NCBI RefSeq assembly: GCF_009848505.1
Contig: NZ_WWDL01000043.1
Location: 1 to 33,706, forward strand
Origin: Muricoccus harenae
GTDB lineage: Bacteria; Pseudomonadota; Alphaproteobacteria; Acetobacterales; Acetobacteraceae
Direction: 5' to 3'
Length of the DNA stretch: 33,706 bases
Shown one piece after another: positions 1-7,902 of this stretch (positions are counted from its first letter, which is position 1; every line of letters starts with the position of its first letter). Under the pieces are notes generated by a model. That model was not told the origin of the DNA and did not search any database. It was given only the letters and a program-made list of their open reading frames with translations. A program made the translations under genes and the position numbers.

Positions 1-190
1 CAGGCTCGATCCGGGCCGCCATGGGCTCCACGCTCTTGCGGGCGCCCGGCAGCAGCAGCCCCGTACAGTACGCACGCGCCGCCGCAGCCCGGCTGGCATG
101 ACGCAACACCGCCGAGATCTCACCCAAATAAACCGCGAACCGCGCCTCGCCGCGCCGAAGGCCCGCAGCCCCTTCCATCTCTCTCGCCAT
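1..190 (-). mobile_element. IS701-type transposase, N-terminal part, cut by window edge
   Basis: On the minus strand an ORF opens at ATG 190 and runs off the left edge after about 63 codons. Its translation contains RFAVYLGEISAVL, then RAYCTGLLLPG and KSVEPMAARI, which match the conserved N-terminus of IS701-family DDE transposases. The catalytic residues lie outside the window. Upstream of the start, CTAG at 233-236 fits the YTAR target preference known for this family, so the element end may lie near 232; I could not confirm a terminal inverted repeat because the other end is absent. The element is oriented away from the genes described here. Confidence 0.8.
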
Positions 191-524
191 GACCCACATA
201 TAGGAAGGACCGAGTAAAATGACACAGTAAGACTAGGGGCACGGGCTTGAAGGCTCAATCGGCTTCGCTGTTCCACATTTCAGGGGGGGCCGTCGGAGTG
301 ACGGTGAATGGCGGCGGCATCATTCGGCGGCCGCGCGGAGCCGCCTGTTCCTGCATCGCTGGGCCTGCCAATGCGGAGCACAGTCAGGCATGTCGGTAGA
401 AAGTCGCCGCCGCAGAGCTTCCGGCAGTTCTTGACAAGGCGTGCTCAGCGCTGGTGCAGTCATGCGAAGGGGGAATGGCGCTGGTCGCGAACCCGGCGCC
501 TCCTGCGCCGGAGGAGGATAGGTC
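191..524. other. Intergenic region between IS701 end and transporter gene
   Basis: The first roughly 45 bases are probably the untranslated end of the IS701 element. I recognise no gene in the rest. The only clear signal is a strong Shine-Dalgarno sequence, GGAGGA around 510-516, that serves the ATG at 525. Open frames across this stretch have no protein-like composition. Confidence 0.4.
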
Positions 525-2117
525 ATGCTTCAGCTGCCCACGCTCGGACTGTCCCGCCGGTTGATCCTCGGCGCGGCATTGGCGCCTGCCTTACCCGCGC
601 CTACCTTTGCGCAAACTCCCCGGACCCTCGATCTCGCAGTCAGCGCACCACCGAGCTCTATCGATCCGCATTATTACACGCTGACGCCGAACAATGCGCT
701 CGCCGCTCATATCTTCGACAATCTGGTGCATCGCGATGCGCAGGGCCGGCTCACTCCAGGCCTCGCAGAATCCTGGCGTCTGGTGGACGACACCACCTGG
801 GAGTTCAAGCTCCGCGAAGGCGTAAACTTCCACAATGGCGAACCCTTCACTGCGGCCGACGTAACCTACACCATGGACCGCGTGCCGCGCGTGCTGAACA
901 GCCCCGGCTCCTTCGCCGTCTTCACCAAGGCGGTCCAAAGCATGGAGGTCGTGAGCCCTCATGTCATCCGCATGCGGACTGCCGGCATCTACCCGCTCCT
1001 GCCTGCCGACATGTCACAGGTCGCAATCATATGGCATGGGTTGGGCGCAAATCCCTCCACAGGAGACTTCAACAGCGGCAAGAACGCCATCGGCACAGGT
1101 CCCTTCCGCTTCGTCGCCTTCCGCTCTGGCGACCGGGTGGAGCTCGAGCGCAACGACGGCTATTGGGGCGAGAAGCCGGCTTGGCAGCGCGTGAACTACC
1201 GCATGATCTCCAATGACGGTGCGCGAGTGGCAGCTCTCAAAGCTGGTGACGTCGTCTTCATTGACGCAGTTCCGACCGGTGACATCGCACGCCTGCGCGG
1301 TGAGCCGCGCATCGAGATCTCGGACACGGTCGGCCTCCGCTCCGTATATCTCCGTACCGATTTCCGCCCGGAGACGCCTTACGTCGCCGGGCCGAACGGG
1401 GAGCCAATGACACGCAACCCGATGGTAGACCTGCGCGTGCGCCAGGCGCTTTCAATAGCCATCAACCGGGCCGCTATTGCGGATCGGATCATGTCGGGTG
1501 CCGCCATCCCGACGGGGCAGCTCATGCCCCCCGGCACCTATGGATACGTGCCCGACATCGCCCCGCCCGCCTTCGATCCAGACCGCGCGAAGAAGCTGCT
1601 GACCGAGGCCGGCTATCCCCAAGGCTTCACTGTCACTCTCGTCGCTTCCAACGACCGGTACGTGAACGACGCCCTGATCGCGCAGAGCATAGGTCAGATG
1701 TGGGCGCGCATCGGCGTGAAGACACGTGTCGACACCATGCCCTTCGCTGTCGTTTCACAACGCAACGCGCGCAACGACACCAGCATCTCACTCGGCGGCT
1801 GGGCCAATTCAAGCGGGGAGCCATCCTCTGGCCTGCGCGGCCTGCTGGGCACGCGAAACCTGGAGAAGGGCTGGGGCACAGTGAACCGCACCGGTTATTC
1901 CAGCCCGCAGTTTGATGCCGCGCTGGAACGCGCCATGAGCACAGCGGACGACGAGGCGCGGGAGGCCCTGATGCAGGAGGCAACGCGCATCGCCGCCAAG
2001 GACTTCGCCTGGGTTCCGCTGCATGTGCAGAAGAATGTCTGGGCGATGCGCCAAGGCCTGAAGCATACGCCGCGCGCCGACGAGATGACCCTCGCCCAGG
2101 ACGTCCGTCCGGCCTGA
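525..2117 (+). CDS. Peptide/opine-type ABC transporter substrate-binding protein (SBP family 5)
   Basis: This is a periplasmic ligand-binding protein of the dipeptide/oligopeptide/nickel type, 530 residues, the usual length. An N-terminal signal contains a twin-arginine pair (SRRLILGAA, residues 10-18) followed by an AQ cleavage site near residue 30, so Tat export is possible. Family hallmarks are visible: SSIDPHYY near the mature start, LAESW and EFKLREGVNFHNGEPFTAADV in the first lobe, IGTGPFRFV in the middle, and RQALSIAINR in the second lobe. A strong Shine-Dalgarno sequence precedes ATG 525. No permease or ATPase genes are in the window, so it may be an orphan receptor. The convergent M20 amidohydrolase suggests a link to peptides or N-acylated amino acids, but that is inference. 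Confidence 0.93.
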   Translation: MLQLPTLGLSRRLILGAALAPALPAPTFAQTPRTLDLAVSAPPSSIDPHYYTLTPNNALAAHIFDNLVHRDAQGRLTPGLAESWRLVDDTTWEFKLREGVNFHNGEPFTAADVTYTMDRVPRVLNSPGSFAVFTKAVQSMEVVSPHVIRMRTAGIYPLLPADMSQVAIIWHGLGANPSTGDFNSGKNAIGTGPFRFVAFRSGDRVELERNDGYWGEKPAWQRVNYRMISNDGARVAALKAGDVVFIDAVPTGDIARLRGEPRIEISDTVGLRSVYLRTDFRPETPYVAGPNGEPMTRNPMVDLRVRQALSIAINRAAIADRIMSGAAIPTGQLMPPGTYGYVPDIAPPAFDPDRAKKLLTEAGYPQGFTVTLVASNDRYVNDALIAQSIGQMWARIGVKTRVDTMPFAVVSQRNARNDTSISLGGWANSSGEPSSGLRGLLGTRNLEKGWGTVNRTGYSSPQFDAALERAMSTADDEAREALMQEATRIAAKDFAWVPLHVQKNVWAMRQGLKHTPRADEMTLAQDVRPA

Positions 2118-2158
2118 AGCCGCTGGGGGGGGGGGAGATGCCCCTCCCGCGAGTGGCC

Positions 2159-3355
2159 TCAGCGCTCCAGTCCGCCAAGCTCCTGGTGGACCAAGCTGAC
2201 CCAATAGCCGACGCCGTAGGGAATGGCGTCATCGTTGAAGTCGTAATTCGGCGTGTGCAGCCCCTTGGAGCTGGCTCCCCCACCGCTATTCCCCATAAAG
2301 ACGAAGGCACCTGGCCGCGCTGCCAGCATCCCGGCGAAATCCTCCGCCCCTAGAATCGGATCCGCCTTTCCGTTCACCTGTGCTGCCCCGACCAGCGCAG
2401 TGGCGGCGGCAAGCGCAGCCTCCGTCTGCTCGGCATGGTTCACCAGTGCATCCGTGCCGCGGCGATAAACCAGCTCTGCCTTGCAGCCGAAGGATGCGGC
2501 GAGCCCCTCTGCCAACTCGCGCATCCGCCGCTCGATCGTCTCTCGTACCGCCGGCATATAGGACCGGGCAGTGCCGCCGACCACGATCTCGGCCGGCATA
2601 ACATTCGTGGAGGATAGCGAGCCGCCGTGGATGGCACCCACGCTGATCACCGCGGAATCAATGGCTGCGATGTTGCGCGACACGATCGTCTGCAGCGCAA
2701 GGACGAACTGCGCCTGCAGCACCGTAACATCCGTCGAGAGATGCGGCGCCGCCCCGCCATGGCCGCCTGTACCACGGAAGGTGACGACCCATCCATCGGC
2801 AGCCGCCAGTGCAGGGCCCGGGCGGGTGGCGAAATGACCCACCGGGAGTTGGGGATCGTTGTGCAGCCCATAAACCGCGTCGACCGGAAATCGCTCGAAC
2901 AGCCCATCCGCCAGCATCGCCTTGGCGCCACCGCGGCCTTCCTCGGCGGGTTGGAAGATGAACTGCACGGTGCCACCGAAGTTCCGGTTCTCCGCCAGAT
3001 AGCGCGCGGCGCCCAGCAGCATGGTCGTGTGCCCGTCATGCCCGCAGGCGTGCATAACGCCCTTGTTGGTGGAGGCATGGGGCAGGCCCGTTGCCTCCTC
3101 GATGGCCAGCGCATCCATGTCGCAGCGAAGCCCGATAGCGCGCTGCCCGGGCCCGCGCCCCTTCAGCGTGGCAACCACGCCGAACTTGCCGACGCCCTCC
3201 GTCACCTCCAGCCCCCAGCCGCGAAGCTTCTCAGCTACAAGGGCGGAGGTGCGGACCTCCTCCATTCCCATCTCCGGATGGGCATGGATGTCCCGCCGGA
3301 TCGCCGTCAGTTCGGCTCCCAGCGCCTTGATGCTGGCCAGAGCAGTGTCGTCCAT
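2159..3355 (-). CDS. M20-family metal-dependent amidohydrolase (hippurate hydrolase / N-acyl-amino-acid deacylase type)
   Basis: This cytoplasmic metallopeptidase-fold enzyme, about 398 residues, probably cleaves an amide bond of N-acyl or N-carbamoyl amino acids. Visible motifs are RRDIHAHPEMGMEE at the N-terminus, the metal site HACGHDGHTTM, the catalytic/metal PAEEGRGGAKAM, the dimerisation-domain TGGHGGAAPH, and a C-terminal GAEDFAGM that supplies another ligand. I chose ATG 3355 because GGAG lies upstream and homologous proteins begin near this point; an upstream ATG at 3400 is possible. It converges on the substrate-binding protein with 41 bases between them. The exact substrate cannot be told apart from sequence among hippurate, acyl-amino acids and indole-acetyl conjugates. 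Confidence 0.92.
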   Translation of the reverse strand: MDDTALASIKALGAELTAIRRDIHAHPEMGMEEVRTSALVAEKLRGWGLEVTEGVGKFGVVATLKGRGPGQRAIGLRCDMDALAIEEATGLPHASTNKGVMHACGHDGHTTMLLGAARYLAENRNFGGTVQFIFQPAEEGRGGAKAMLADGLFERFPVDAVYGLHNDPQLPVGHFATRPGPALAAADGWVVTFRGTGGHGGAAPHLSTDVTVLQAQFVLALQTIVSRNIAAIDSAVISVGAIHGGSLSSTNVMPAEIVVGGTARSYMPAVRETIERRMRELAEGLAASFGCKAELVYRRGTDALVNHAEQTEAALAAATALVGAAQVNGKADPILGAEDFAGMLAARPGAFVFMGNSGGGASSKGLHTPNYDFNDDAIPYGVGYWVSLVHQELGGLER

Positions 3356-3470
3356 CAGTGGGGCTCCGTCATCGCGTTCTCGGTGGGAAGGATGATCCAC
3401 CCCGCCAGTGCTGCCTAGTCCTTGCTCCGATGGTTAGGTGGTTGGCACGACCTAGTGGTTCAGACGGCTA

Positions 3471-3720
3471 GGCGTCGGGCTGCACCCCATCCGCGCCGGC
3501 CCTTTCGGCTTCGTGGAGCGGGTGGCGCAAAACCGCATCCTTGCCGAACGCTTCCCGGAGTCTTGTGACCGCAGCCACATTCACCTGTAGCGCGCGAGCG
3601 GACTACCCATACCGGGCGGGTCCGTGCGGCTGGCGAACCTGCAGGCTGGAGCAGTGGAGCTCGCCGAAATCGCCATCGGACGTCGCCACGGTCCGGCGCG
3701 ACGCAGGGCTAGGGCTCTTG
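3471..3720 (+). pseudogene. Remnant of a second ABC substrate-binding protein (SBP family 5)
   Basis: One frame reads HPIRAGPFGFVERVAQNRI then LAERFPES, the well-known mid-protein stretch (GTGPFRFVE...RIVLERFP) of peptide-type substrate-binding proteins. After an in-frame TAG at 3588-3590 the same frame continues with LPIPGGSVRLANLQAGAVEL, again a family signature. Near 3665 a frameshift moves the match to another frame, giving SPSDVATVRRDAGLGL. Both ends are missing. So this is an internal fragment with at least one nonsense codon and one frameshift. It is not a copy of the intact gene at 525, whose equivalent region differs. It lies directly before an amidase remnant. Confidence 0.7.
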
Positions 3721-3782
3721 CCGCCGGAACGGTGCTGGCATGCGGACCACGCCCCTCCCTGCGCCCTTGATGGGGCTCCCTG

Positions 3783-3977
3783 TTGCCCGAGCTAACCCCG
3801 ACCCGCGACGAATTCCTGTACCTCTGCGCGCAGGTTGGACTTGCGGTCCATCCGCAGGTGAGCATTCCTGGCGCCGCGAGGCAGGGGTGTCCGGTTGGAC
3901 TCTCGCTGATCGCCGCGCGGGGCGGACACGCTCCTGGCCGGACAGCACTCGCGATGGAGACTGCATCATGGAAGTGA
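3783..3977 (+). pseudogene. C-terminal remnant of an amidase-signature enzyme (AtzE-like)
   Basis: The frame reads TRDEFLYLCAQVGLAVHP, then PQVSIPGAARQGCPVGLSLI and AARGG. This matches the extreme C-terminus of amidases of the AtzE/AtzF or oxalurate-type group (AGLAGHPQVSIP...PVGLSLIG). The catalytic Ser-cisSer-Lys core is missing entirely. The frame runs into and overlaps the start of the HpxZ-like gene by 10 bases, the kind of overlap expected if amidase and HpxZ once formed an operon. The amidase end sits about 60 bases after the substrate-binding-protein remnant, implying a large deletion joined the two. Confidence 0.6.
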
Positions 3978-4363
3978 ATATCCCCGAGATTGTCGAGGAG
4001 GTGCGCGCGCTGTTCGAACGCTACGAGCGGGCGCTTGCCGAGAAGGACGTGGCAGTGCTGGACGCCACCTTCTGGAATTCACCGCACACCATCCGCTACG
4101 CCATCCACGAGAACGGGTACGGCTTCGACGAAATCCATGCGCACCGCGTGCGCCGCCCACCGGGGCCCGGCATCAAGACCGGCCGCCGGCGCCTGGTAAT
4201 TACCACCATCAGGCGGGACATCGCGACGGTGAACCTGGAGTTCGACATGCGCGGGCGGGAGATGCCGGGGCGGCAGAGCCAGTCCTGGGTGCGCTTTCCG
4301 GATGTGGGCTGGAAGGTTGTTTCAGCGCATGTGTCAGTGACAGAAGACAGCCCGGCCTACTGA
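3968..4363 (+). CDS. hpxZ: AtzH/HpxZ-like protein (DUF3225, SnoaL-like fold)
   Basis: This is a 131-residue protein of the AtzH-like family, a compact NTF2/SnoaL-type fold. Recognisable stretches are VRALFERYERALAEKDV, LDATFWNSPHTIRYA, YGFDEIHAHRVRRPPG and, near the end, RQSQSWVRFPDVGWKVVSAHVS. HpxZ is linked to oxalurate catabolism and AtzH to hydrolysis of 1,3-dicarboxyurea in the cyanuric-acid pathway; both genes sit beside AtzE-type amidases, which agrees with the amidase remnant just upstream. The start at 3968 matches the family start (MEVNIPEI). With its amidase partner destroyed, the gene may no longer serve a pathway even though it is intact. Confidence 0.8.
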   Translation: MEVNIPEIVEEVRALFERYERALAEKDVAVLDATFWNSPHTIRYAIHENGYGFDEIHAHRVRRPPGPGIKTGRRRLVITTIRRDIATVNLEFDMRGREMPGRQSQSWVRFPDVGWKVVSAHVSVTEDSPAY

Positions 4364-4957
4364 TAGACGAGGCCTCTCCGGGCGTGGCCATGAAGTGCTA
4401 AGCTTGGGGGCTCATCGCCGTCTCGCTCCGCCGCAAGCACGGCGCGATCTTCAGGCGCGAGAATGTCGCTGCTCTGGATACCTGATCCTGCTGGCCGGGA
4501 GGTGAGCAGGATCACCGGCTGTCGCACTCTTGCCCTTCCGTGAGCTCCAACCGAGCCGGCAGCCTTCCTTGCCCGTCGTCATCCAGCCGGGGCTGCCCAG
4601 CGCCGGCCCAGCAATACGTATGGCCTGATCTTCAGCACCGCCGTAGCCGGGCAGTCGCAGACGCCATCTCGGACAACGTAGTTCCATGGAACGCGGCATG
4701 TCGTCCCCGCTGATCGCTCGCAAAGAGCAAATTATCTTCTTGTGCCCAGCGCCCACGTCACTGGCATCATCAGCCCCCCCCGGCGGCAAGGGAACCTGTC
4801 GGACACTGGCGGAGATGCCAGCGGCTCCTTCTGCCCCGGGACGGAGGCCGGCCGGGATGCAGGGCGGTGACAAGTGCCAGACTGACCTAAGCGCCCGGCA
4901 GGAAAATGCTCCGGCCCTGGCGTGTCCTGCACATCCAGAACTGGAGGAAACGACAGA
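4364..4957. other. Gene-poor stretch of about 590 bases
   Basis: Neither strand gives a product I recognise here. The open frames lack conserved motifs and look like shadows. The stretch follows a decayed block, so it may hold unrecognisable remnants. A Shine-Dalgarno sequence, TGGAGGA at 4942-4948, marks the start of the next gene. Confidence 0.3.
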
Positions 4958-5215
4958 GTGAAGTTCACCATCGAGATCGACTGCACCCCGGAGGAAGCCA
5001 GGCACTTCTTTGGCCTTCCCGAGGTGAAGCCCATTCAGGACGCAGCCATGGCGAAGATGGGACAACAGATGAGCGATGCCGTCCTGAACCTCACACCCGA
5101 AGCGATGCTCCGGACCTGGCTTCCTTTGTCGCCCTGGACGCCAAGCCAGATACAGGAAGCTATGACGAGCATGTTCAAGGCGCCCTCTGCCGCAAGACCG
5201 AGGGAGGACTCCTGA
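4958..5215 (+). CDS. DUF6489-family small protein
   Basis: This 85-residue protein begins with MKFTIEIDCTPEEARHFFGL, the characteristic opening of DUF6489 proteins in alphaproteobacteria. Next come DAAMAKMGQQMSDAVLNLTP and a short proline/tryptophan-rich stretch (LSPWTPSQIQEAM). The start is GTG at 4958, ten bases after a good TGGAGGA. It has no signal peptide or membrane segment, and its function is unknown. Its last 41 bases overlap, antisense, the predicted tail of the metal exporter gene downstream. Confidence 0.75.
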   Translation: MKFTIEIDCTPEEARHFFGLPEVKPIQDAAMAKMGQQMSDAVLNLTPEAMLRTWLPLSPWTPSQIQEAMTSMFKAPSAARPREDS

Positions 5216-6362
5216 ACGGCGGGCGGGAATGGCTTGATAGTCTCCGCCACCGTCGCGTCCTCAGCGTGGATGTGACAACATCACGACGTTCGGCTATATC
5301 ACCCGAGTGAGTCGAGCTCGGGTTAGTTGATGCCGTCGTGTTGCCGCTACTGGACGCGCCGCAATCCTGAAGCGGCACCTCATGGCACTCCTGCACCTCG
5401 ATGGTGGCATGGGCAATGTTGAGCCCGGCCGGGATAAGCGCCCTGTAGTGCCCCGCAGGTCGCCGCGCGTGCGTAACGACACCGATCGCAGCGGCATAGG
5501 TGCCAGGCGCCACGGACCAGACGTGCAGATCGTACAAGCGGTTGTCGTCGGCGCCTTCGACGGCGTCCCGCACGGATCGCAGGACCGCCTCGGGCGCTTG
5601 GTGGTCGAGCAGGATGCGGCTTGTGTCCCGAAGCAGGCTCCAAGACCAGCGAGTGACGAGGACGGCACCAAGGAGCCCCATCAGCGGGTCCATCCACCAG
5701 GCGCCGAGGAGCAGGCCAGCCAGCAGAGCGGCGATGGCCAGCACCGAGGTGAGGGCGTCGGCCAGGACATGCAGGTAGGCCGAGCGCAAATTCAGGTCAT
5801 GCTCCCGCCCATGGTGGTGTTCGTCGCCGTGATGATGGTCCTGCCCGTGGGCGTGATGATCATGATCGTGCCCGTGATCATGCCCGTGGTGGTGGCGATG
5901 GTGGTCGTGAGCATCCAGGATCAGCACCGAAGCTGCGTTGACAACGAGGCCAAGCACCGCGACCGCGATAGCCCAGCCGAAAGCAATGGGTACCGGATCG
6001 AGCAGCCGGGCGACGCTCTCCCAGACCATGGCCAGCGCGAAGGCGGCCAGCAGGACGGCACCGGTGTAGCCAGCCAGCGCATTGACCTTGCCCGTGCCGA
6101 AGGCAAAGCGCGGGTCGGCCGCATGACGGCGGGCATAGGCGTAGGCAAAGGCACTGATGCCGAGGGCGGCCGCATGCGATCCCATATGCAGCCCATCCGC
6201 AAGGAGCGCCACGGAGCCGAAGGCCAACCCGGCCGCGATCTCCACGACCATGGTGGCGGCCGTAAGCAGCAGCACAACCAACGTCCGGCGCTCGCCGGAT
6301 CGAGGACGGTCCTGCCCGAAGGTGTGGCTGTGCCGCCAAGCGGCCGTCGGATGCTCGTGCAT
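5175..6362 (-). CDS. dmeF: Cation diffusion facilitator, DmeF-like (Co/Ni/Zn efflux)
   Basis: This inner-membrane metal/proton antiporter exports divalent cations to the periplasm. The N-terminus MHEHPTAAWRHSHTF and the first helices (VVEIAAGLAFGSVALLADGL, then HMGSHAAALG with the HxxxD-type metal site) are typical of DmeF. A second metal site is HVLADALTSVLA. Between helices four and five lies a cytosolic loop of about 40 residues with some 20 histidines. The conserved C-terminal domain normally ends near ATIEVQECHE; here the frame continues about 80 residues more with low-complexity Ser/Arg-rich sequence that overlaps the DUF6489 gene. The tail is probably the result of a lost stop or frameshift. 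Nickel, cobalt and zinc cannot be separated by sequence alone. Confidence 0.88.
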   Translation of the reverse strand: MHEHPTAAWRHSHTFGQDRPRSGERRTLVVLLLTAATMVVEIAAGLAFGSVALLADGLHMGSHAAALGISAFAYAYARRHAADPRFAFGTGKVNALAGYTGAVLLAAFALAMVWESVARLLDPVPIAFGWAIAVAVLGLVVNAASVLILDAHDHHRHHHGHDHGHDHDHHAHGQDHHHGDEHHHGREHDLNLRSAYLHVLADALTSVLAIAALLAGLLLGAWWMDPLMGLLGAVLVTRWSWSLLRDTSRILLDHQAPEAVLRSVRDAVEGADDNRLYDLHVWSVAPGTYAAAIGVVTHARRPAGHYRALIPAGLNIAHATIEVQECHEVPLQDCGASSSGNTTASTNPSSTHSGDIAERRDVVTSTLRTRRWRRLSSHSRPPFRSPPSVLRQRAP

Positions 6363-6378
6363 GAAGCCCCTAACGTCA

Positions 6379-6612
6379 TTCCTGCCTTGAGGTGTTCACC
6401 TGCGGCAGTTCCTCAAGCACGCGGCTCAGCAGTGGCAGGGTCAACATGGCGGCGACTGATTGGGGCAGGCCCGCCGTGACCTCCCCCATCGGCTCGGCCG
6501 CCGCGCCGCGCAGGTCATCCTGTGCGATCGCCGCCCGGGCGAGAAGGTCCCGCGCATGGTTCAGCAACTTCAGCCCCGCCGACGTTGGTACCACGCCCTG
6601 TGGCAGACGCTC
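6379..6612 (-). pseudogene. Fragment of a LysR-type regulator
   Basis: The minus-strand frame contains ERLPQGVVPTSAGLKLLNHA, then RDLLARAAIAQDDLRG, PMGEVTAGLPQSVAAMLTLP and LLSRVLEELPQV. This spans the end of the winged-helix domain, the linker helix and the first strand of the effector-binding domain of LysR regulators related to Nac/CbnR. The DNA-binding start and most of the effector domain are missing. It ends 17 bases before the metal-exporter start and abuts the CoA-transferase remnant on its other side. Confidence 0.75.
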
Positions 6613-6625
6613 GCGGGAGTCCGAC

Positions 6626-7126
6626 GCGGCGGATGGTAGCCTGATGATTGGTGCGGGCAACGATGCCCAATGGCAGCGCCTCTCCAACCTGCTGGAGCTC
6701 GCAATCCTGACGGAGAATCCCCGCTTCGCGACGAACGTCACCCGAGTGGCGAATCTTGCGGAGACGGCACGCCCGGAAGAGGAGCGGATTGCCCCGCGGC
6801 CGGTGGCGCCCTGGCTGGACGCGCTGAGCGCGGCCGGAGTACCCTGCGCCGCCATCCAGCCGCTGGACCGAGCCCTGGTCCATCCACAACTCGCCAGCCG
6901 CCAGTTGGTGTTGAAAACCGACCATCCGGTGCTCGGGCCGATGCCACAGACGGAATTCCCAATTGCCTTCAACGGCGCCCCGTGCAGCGGCCAGCGCCCG
7001 CCAGCGCTGCACCGCCAGCACGCTACCGGAGTCCTTTGCGCCCTGGGCGACGGCAACGAGGCCATCGCCGCCCTTGCGGCGCAGGGCGCTATTCACACGC
7101 TGAGCGAGGCGGAGGTGCCGGCATGA
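6626..7126 (+). pseudogene. C-terminal remnant of a CaiB/BaiF CoA-transferase
   Basis: The frame from about 6626 reads ADGSLMIGAGNDAQWQRL, NPRFATNVTRVANL, PWLDALSAAGVPCAAIQPLD, HPQLASRQLVLKTDHPVLGP and LHRQHATGVLCALG. These are consecutive family III CoA-transferase signatures covering about the last 165 residues of a protein of usually near 400. The N-terminal half with the catalytic aspartate is missing, replaced by the antisense LysR fragment. The stop overlaps the start of the next gene (ATGA at 7123-7126), so the pair was an operon. A shorter product could still be translated, but with no active site it would not be an enzyme. Confidence 0.8.
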
Positions 7127-7896
7127 GCGAGGACGTTACCTACCAGGCGGCCAAGGGCGTCGCCGAGATCACTCTCGCTCGCGGCCCGGTCAACGCGCTC
7201 AGCGTATCCTTTCTTGAATCCATCCTGGAGGCCTTCCGCCGCGCCGCCGCCGACGACGCCGTCCGCGCCGTCATCCTGCGGAGTGCGCTGCCCCGCCGCT
7301 TTTCCGCGGGGCTCGACCTCGACATTCTCATGGGCAAGAGCGGCCTCGAGGTCCGCAGCTTTCTGGAGCGCCTCTATGTCGGGCTGGCCGACGTGCAATA
7401 CGGCATGGGCAAGCCCACCATCGCGGCAGTGAACGGCGCCGCACGCGGCGGCGGCATGACGCTGGCCATATCCTGCGACGTGATCCTGGCGGCTGAAAGT
7501 GCAAGCTTCGGCTACCCCGAGATCGAGCTCGGATTGATCCCTGCCATCCACTTCGCCCACCTGCCCCGCATCATCGGCCGCCACCGTGCCTTCGATCTCC
7601 TCTTCACCGGGCGCCGGTTCGAAGCACCGGAGGCCGCCGCCATGGGGCTCGTCAGCCGCGTCGTTCCCGACGATGCGCTGGACGCGGAAGCCAACGCCCT
7701 CGCCGCCAGCTTCGCGGCCAAGCCGCCCATCGCCATGCGCCTTGGCCGTGCGGCCTTCATGCGCGCCAACGACCTGGACTACCGCCGCAGCGTGGCCAAT
7801 GCCGTAGAGGATTTTTGCAACCTCGCGACCACCCCGGAGGCGCAGGAGGGCTTGGCCGCCTTCCTCCAAAAGAGAGACCCCGCGTGGAGGCGTTGA
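7123..7896 (+). CDS. Enoyl-CoA hydratase/isomerase family protein (crotonase fold)
   Basis: This 257-residue crotonase-superfamily enzyme acts on an acyl-CoA thioester. Visible elements are GPVNALS near the start, FSAGLDLDIL (CoA-binding and oxyanion hole), AAVNGAARGGGMTLAISCD (second oxyanion glycine), and FGYPEIELGLIPAIHFAHLP, where the Glu of the PE pair corresponds to one hydratase catalytic glutamate. The position of the other glutamate, normally GGGxE, holds Thr in GGGMT, so an isomerase, thioesterase or other crotonase activity is as likely as simple hydration. GGAGG lies upstream of ATG 7123, which overlaps the stop of the CoA-transferase remnant. A strong hairpin follows. Confidence 0.9.
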   Translation: MSEDVTYQAAKGVAEITLARGPVNALSVSFLESILEAFRRAAADDAVRAVILRSALPRRFSAGLDLDILMGKSGLEVRSFLERLYVGLADVQYGMGKPTIAAVNGAARGGGMTLAISCDVILAAESASFGYPEIELGLIPAIHFAHLPRIIGRHRAFDLLFTGRRFEAPEAAAMGLVSRVVPDDALDAEANALAASFAAKPPIAMRLGRAAFMRANDLDYRRSVANAVEDFCNLATTPEAQEGLAAFLQKRDPAWRR

Positions 7897-7902
7897 GGCG
7901 AT

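Noticed and set aside
308-1216. Open frame overlapping the start of the substrate-binding protein
   Set aside because: The overlapping frame at 525 has a strong ribosome site, a signal peptide and family motifs; this one is arginine-rich and without similarity.
4451-5065. 204-codon minus-strand frame
   Set aside because: No recognisable motif, and it covers the start of the DUF6489 gene, which has a good ribosome site and a known family.
5382-6479. Long plus-strand frame opposite the metal exporter
   Set aside because: It is antisense to a gene with clear CDF motifs; its His/Val-rich middle is simply the complement of the His-rich loop.
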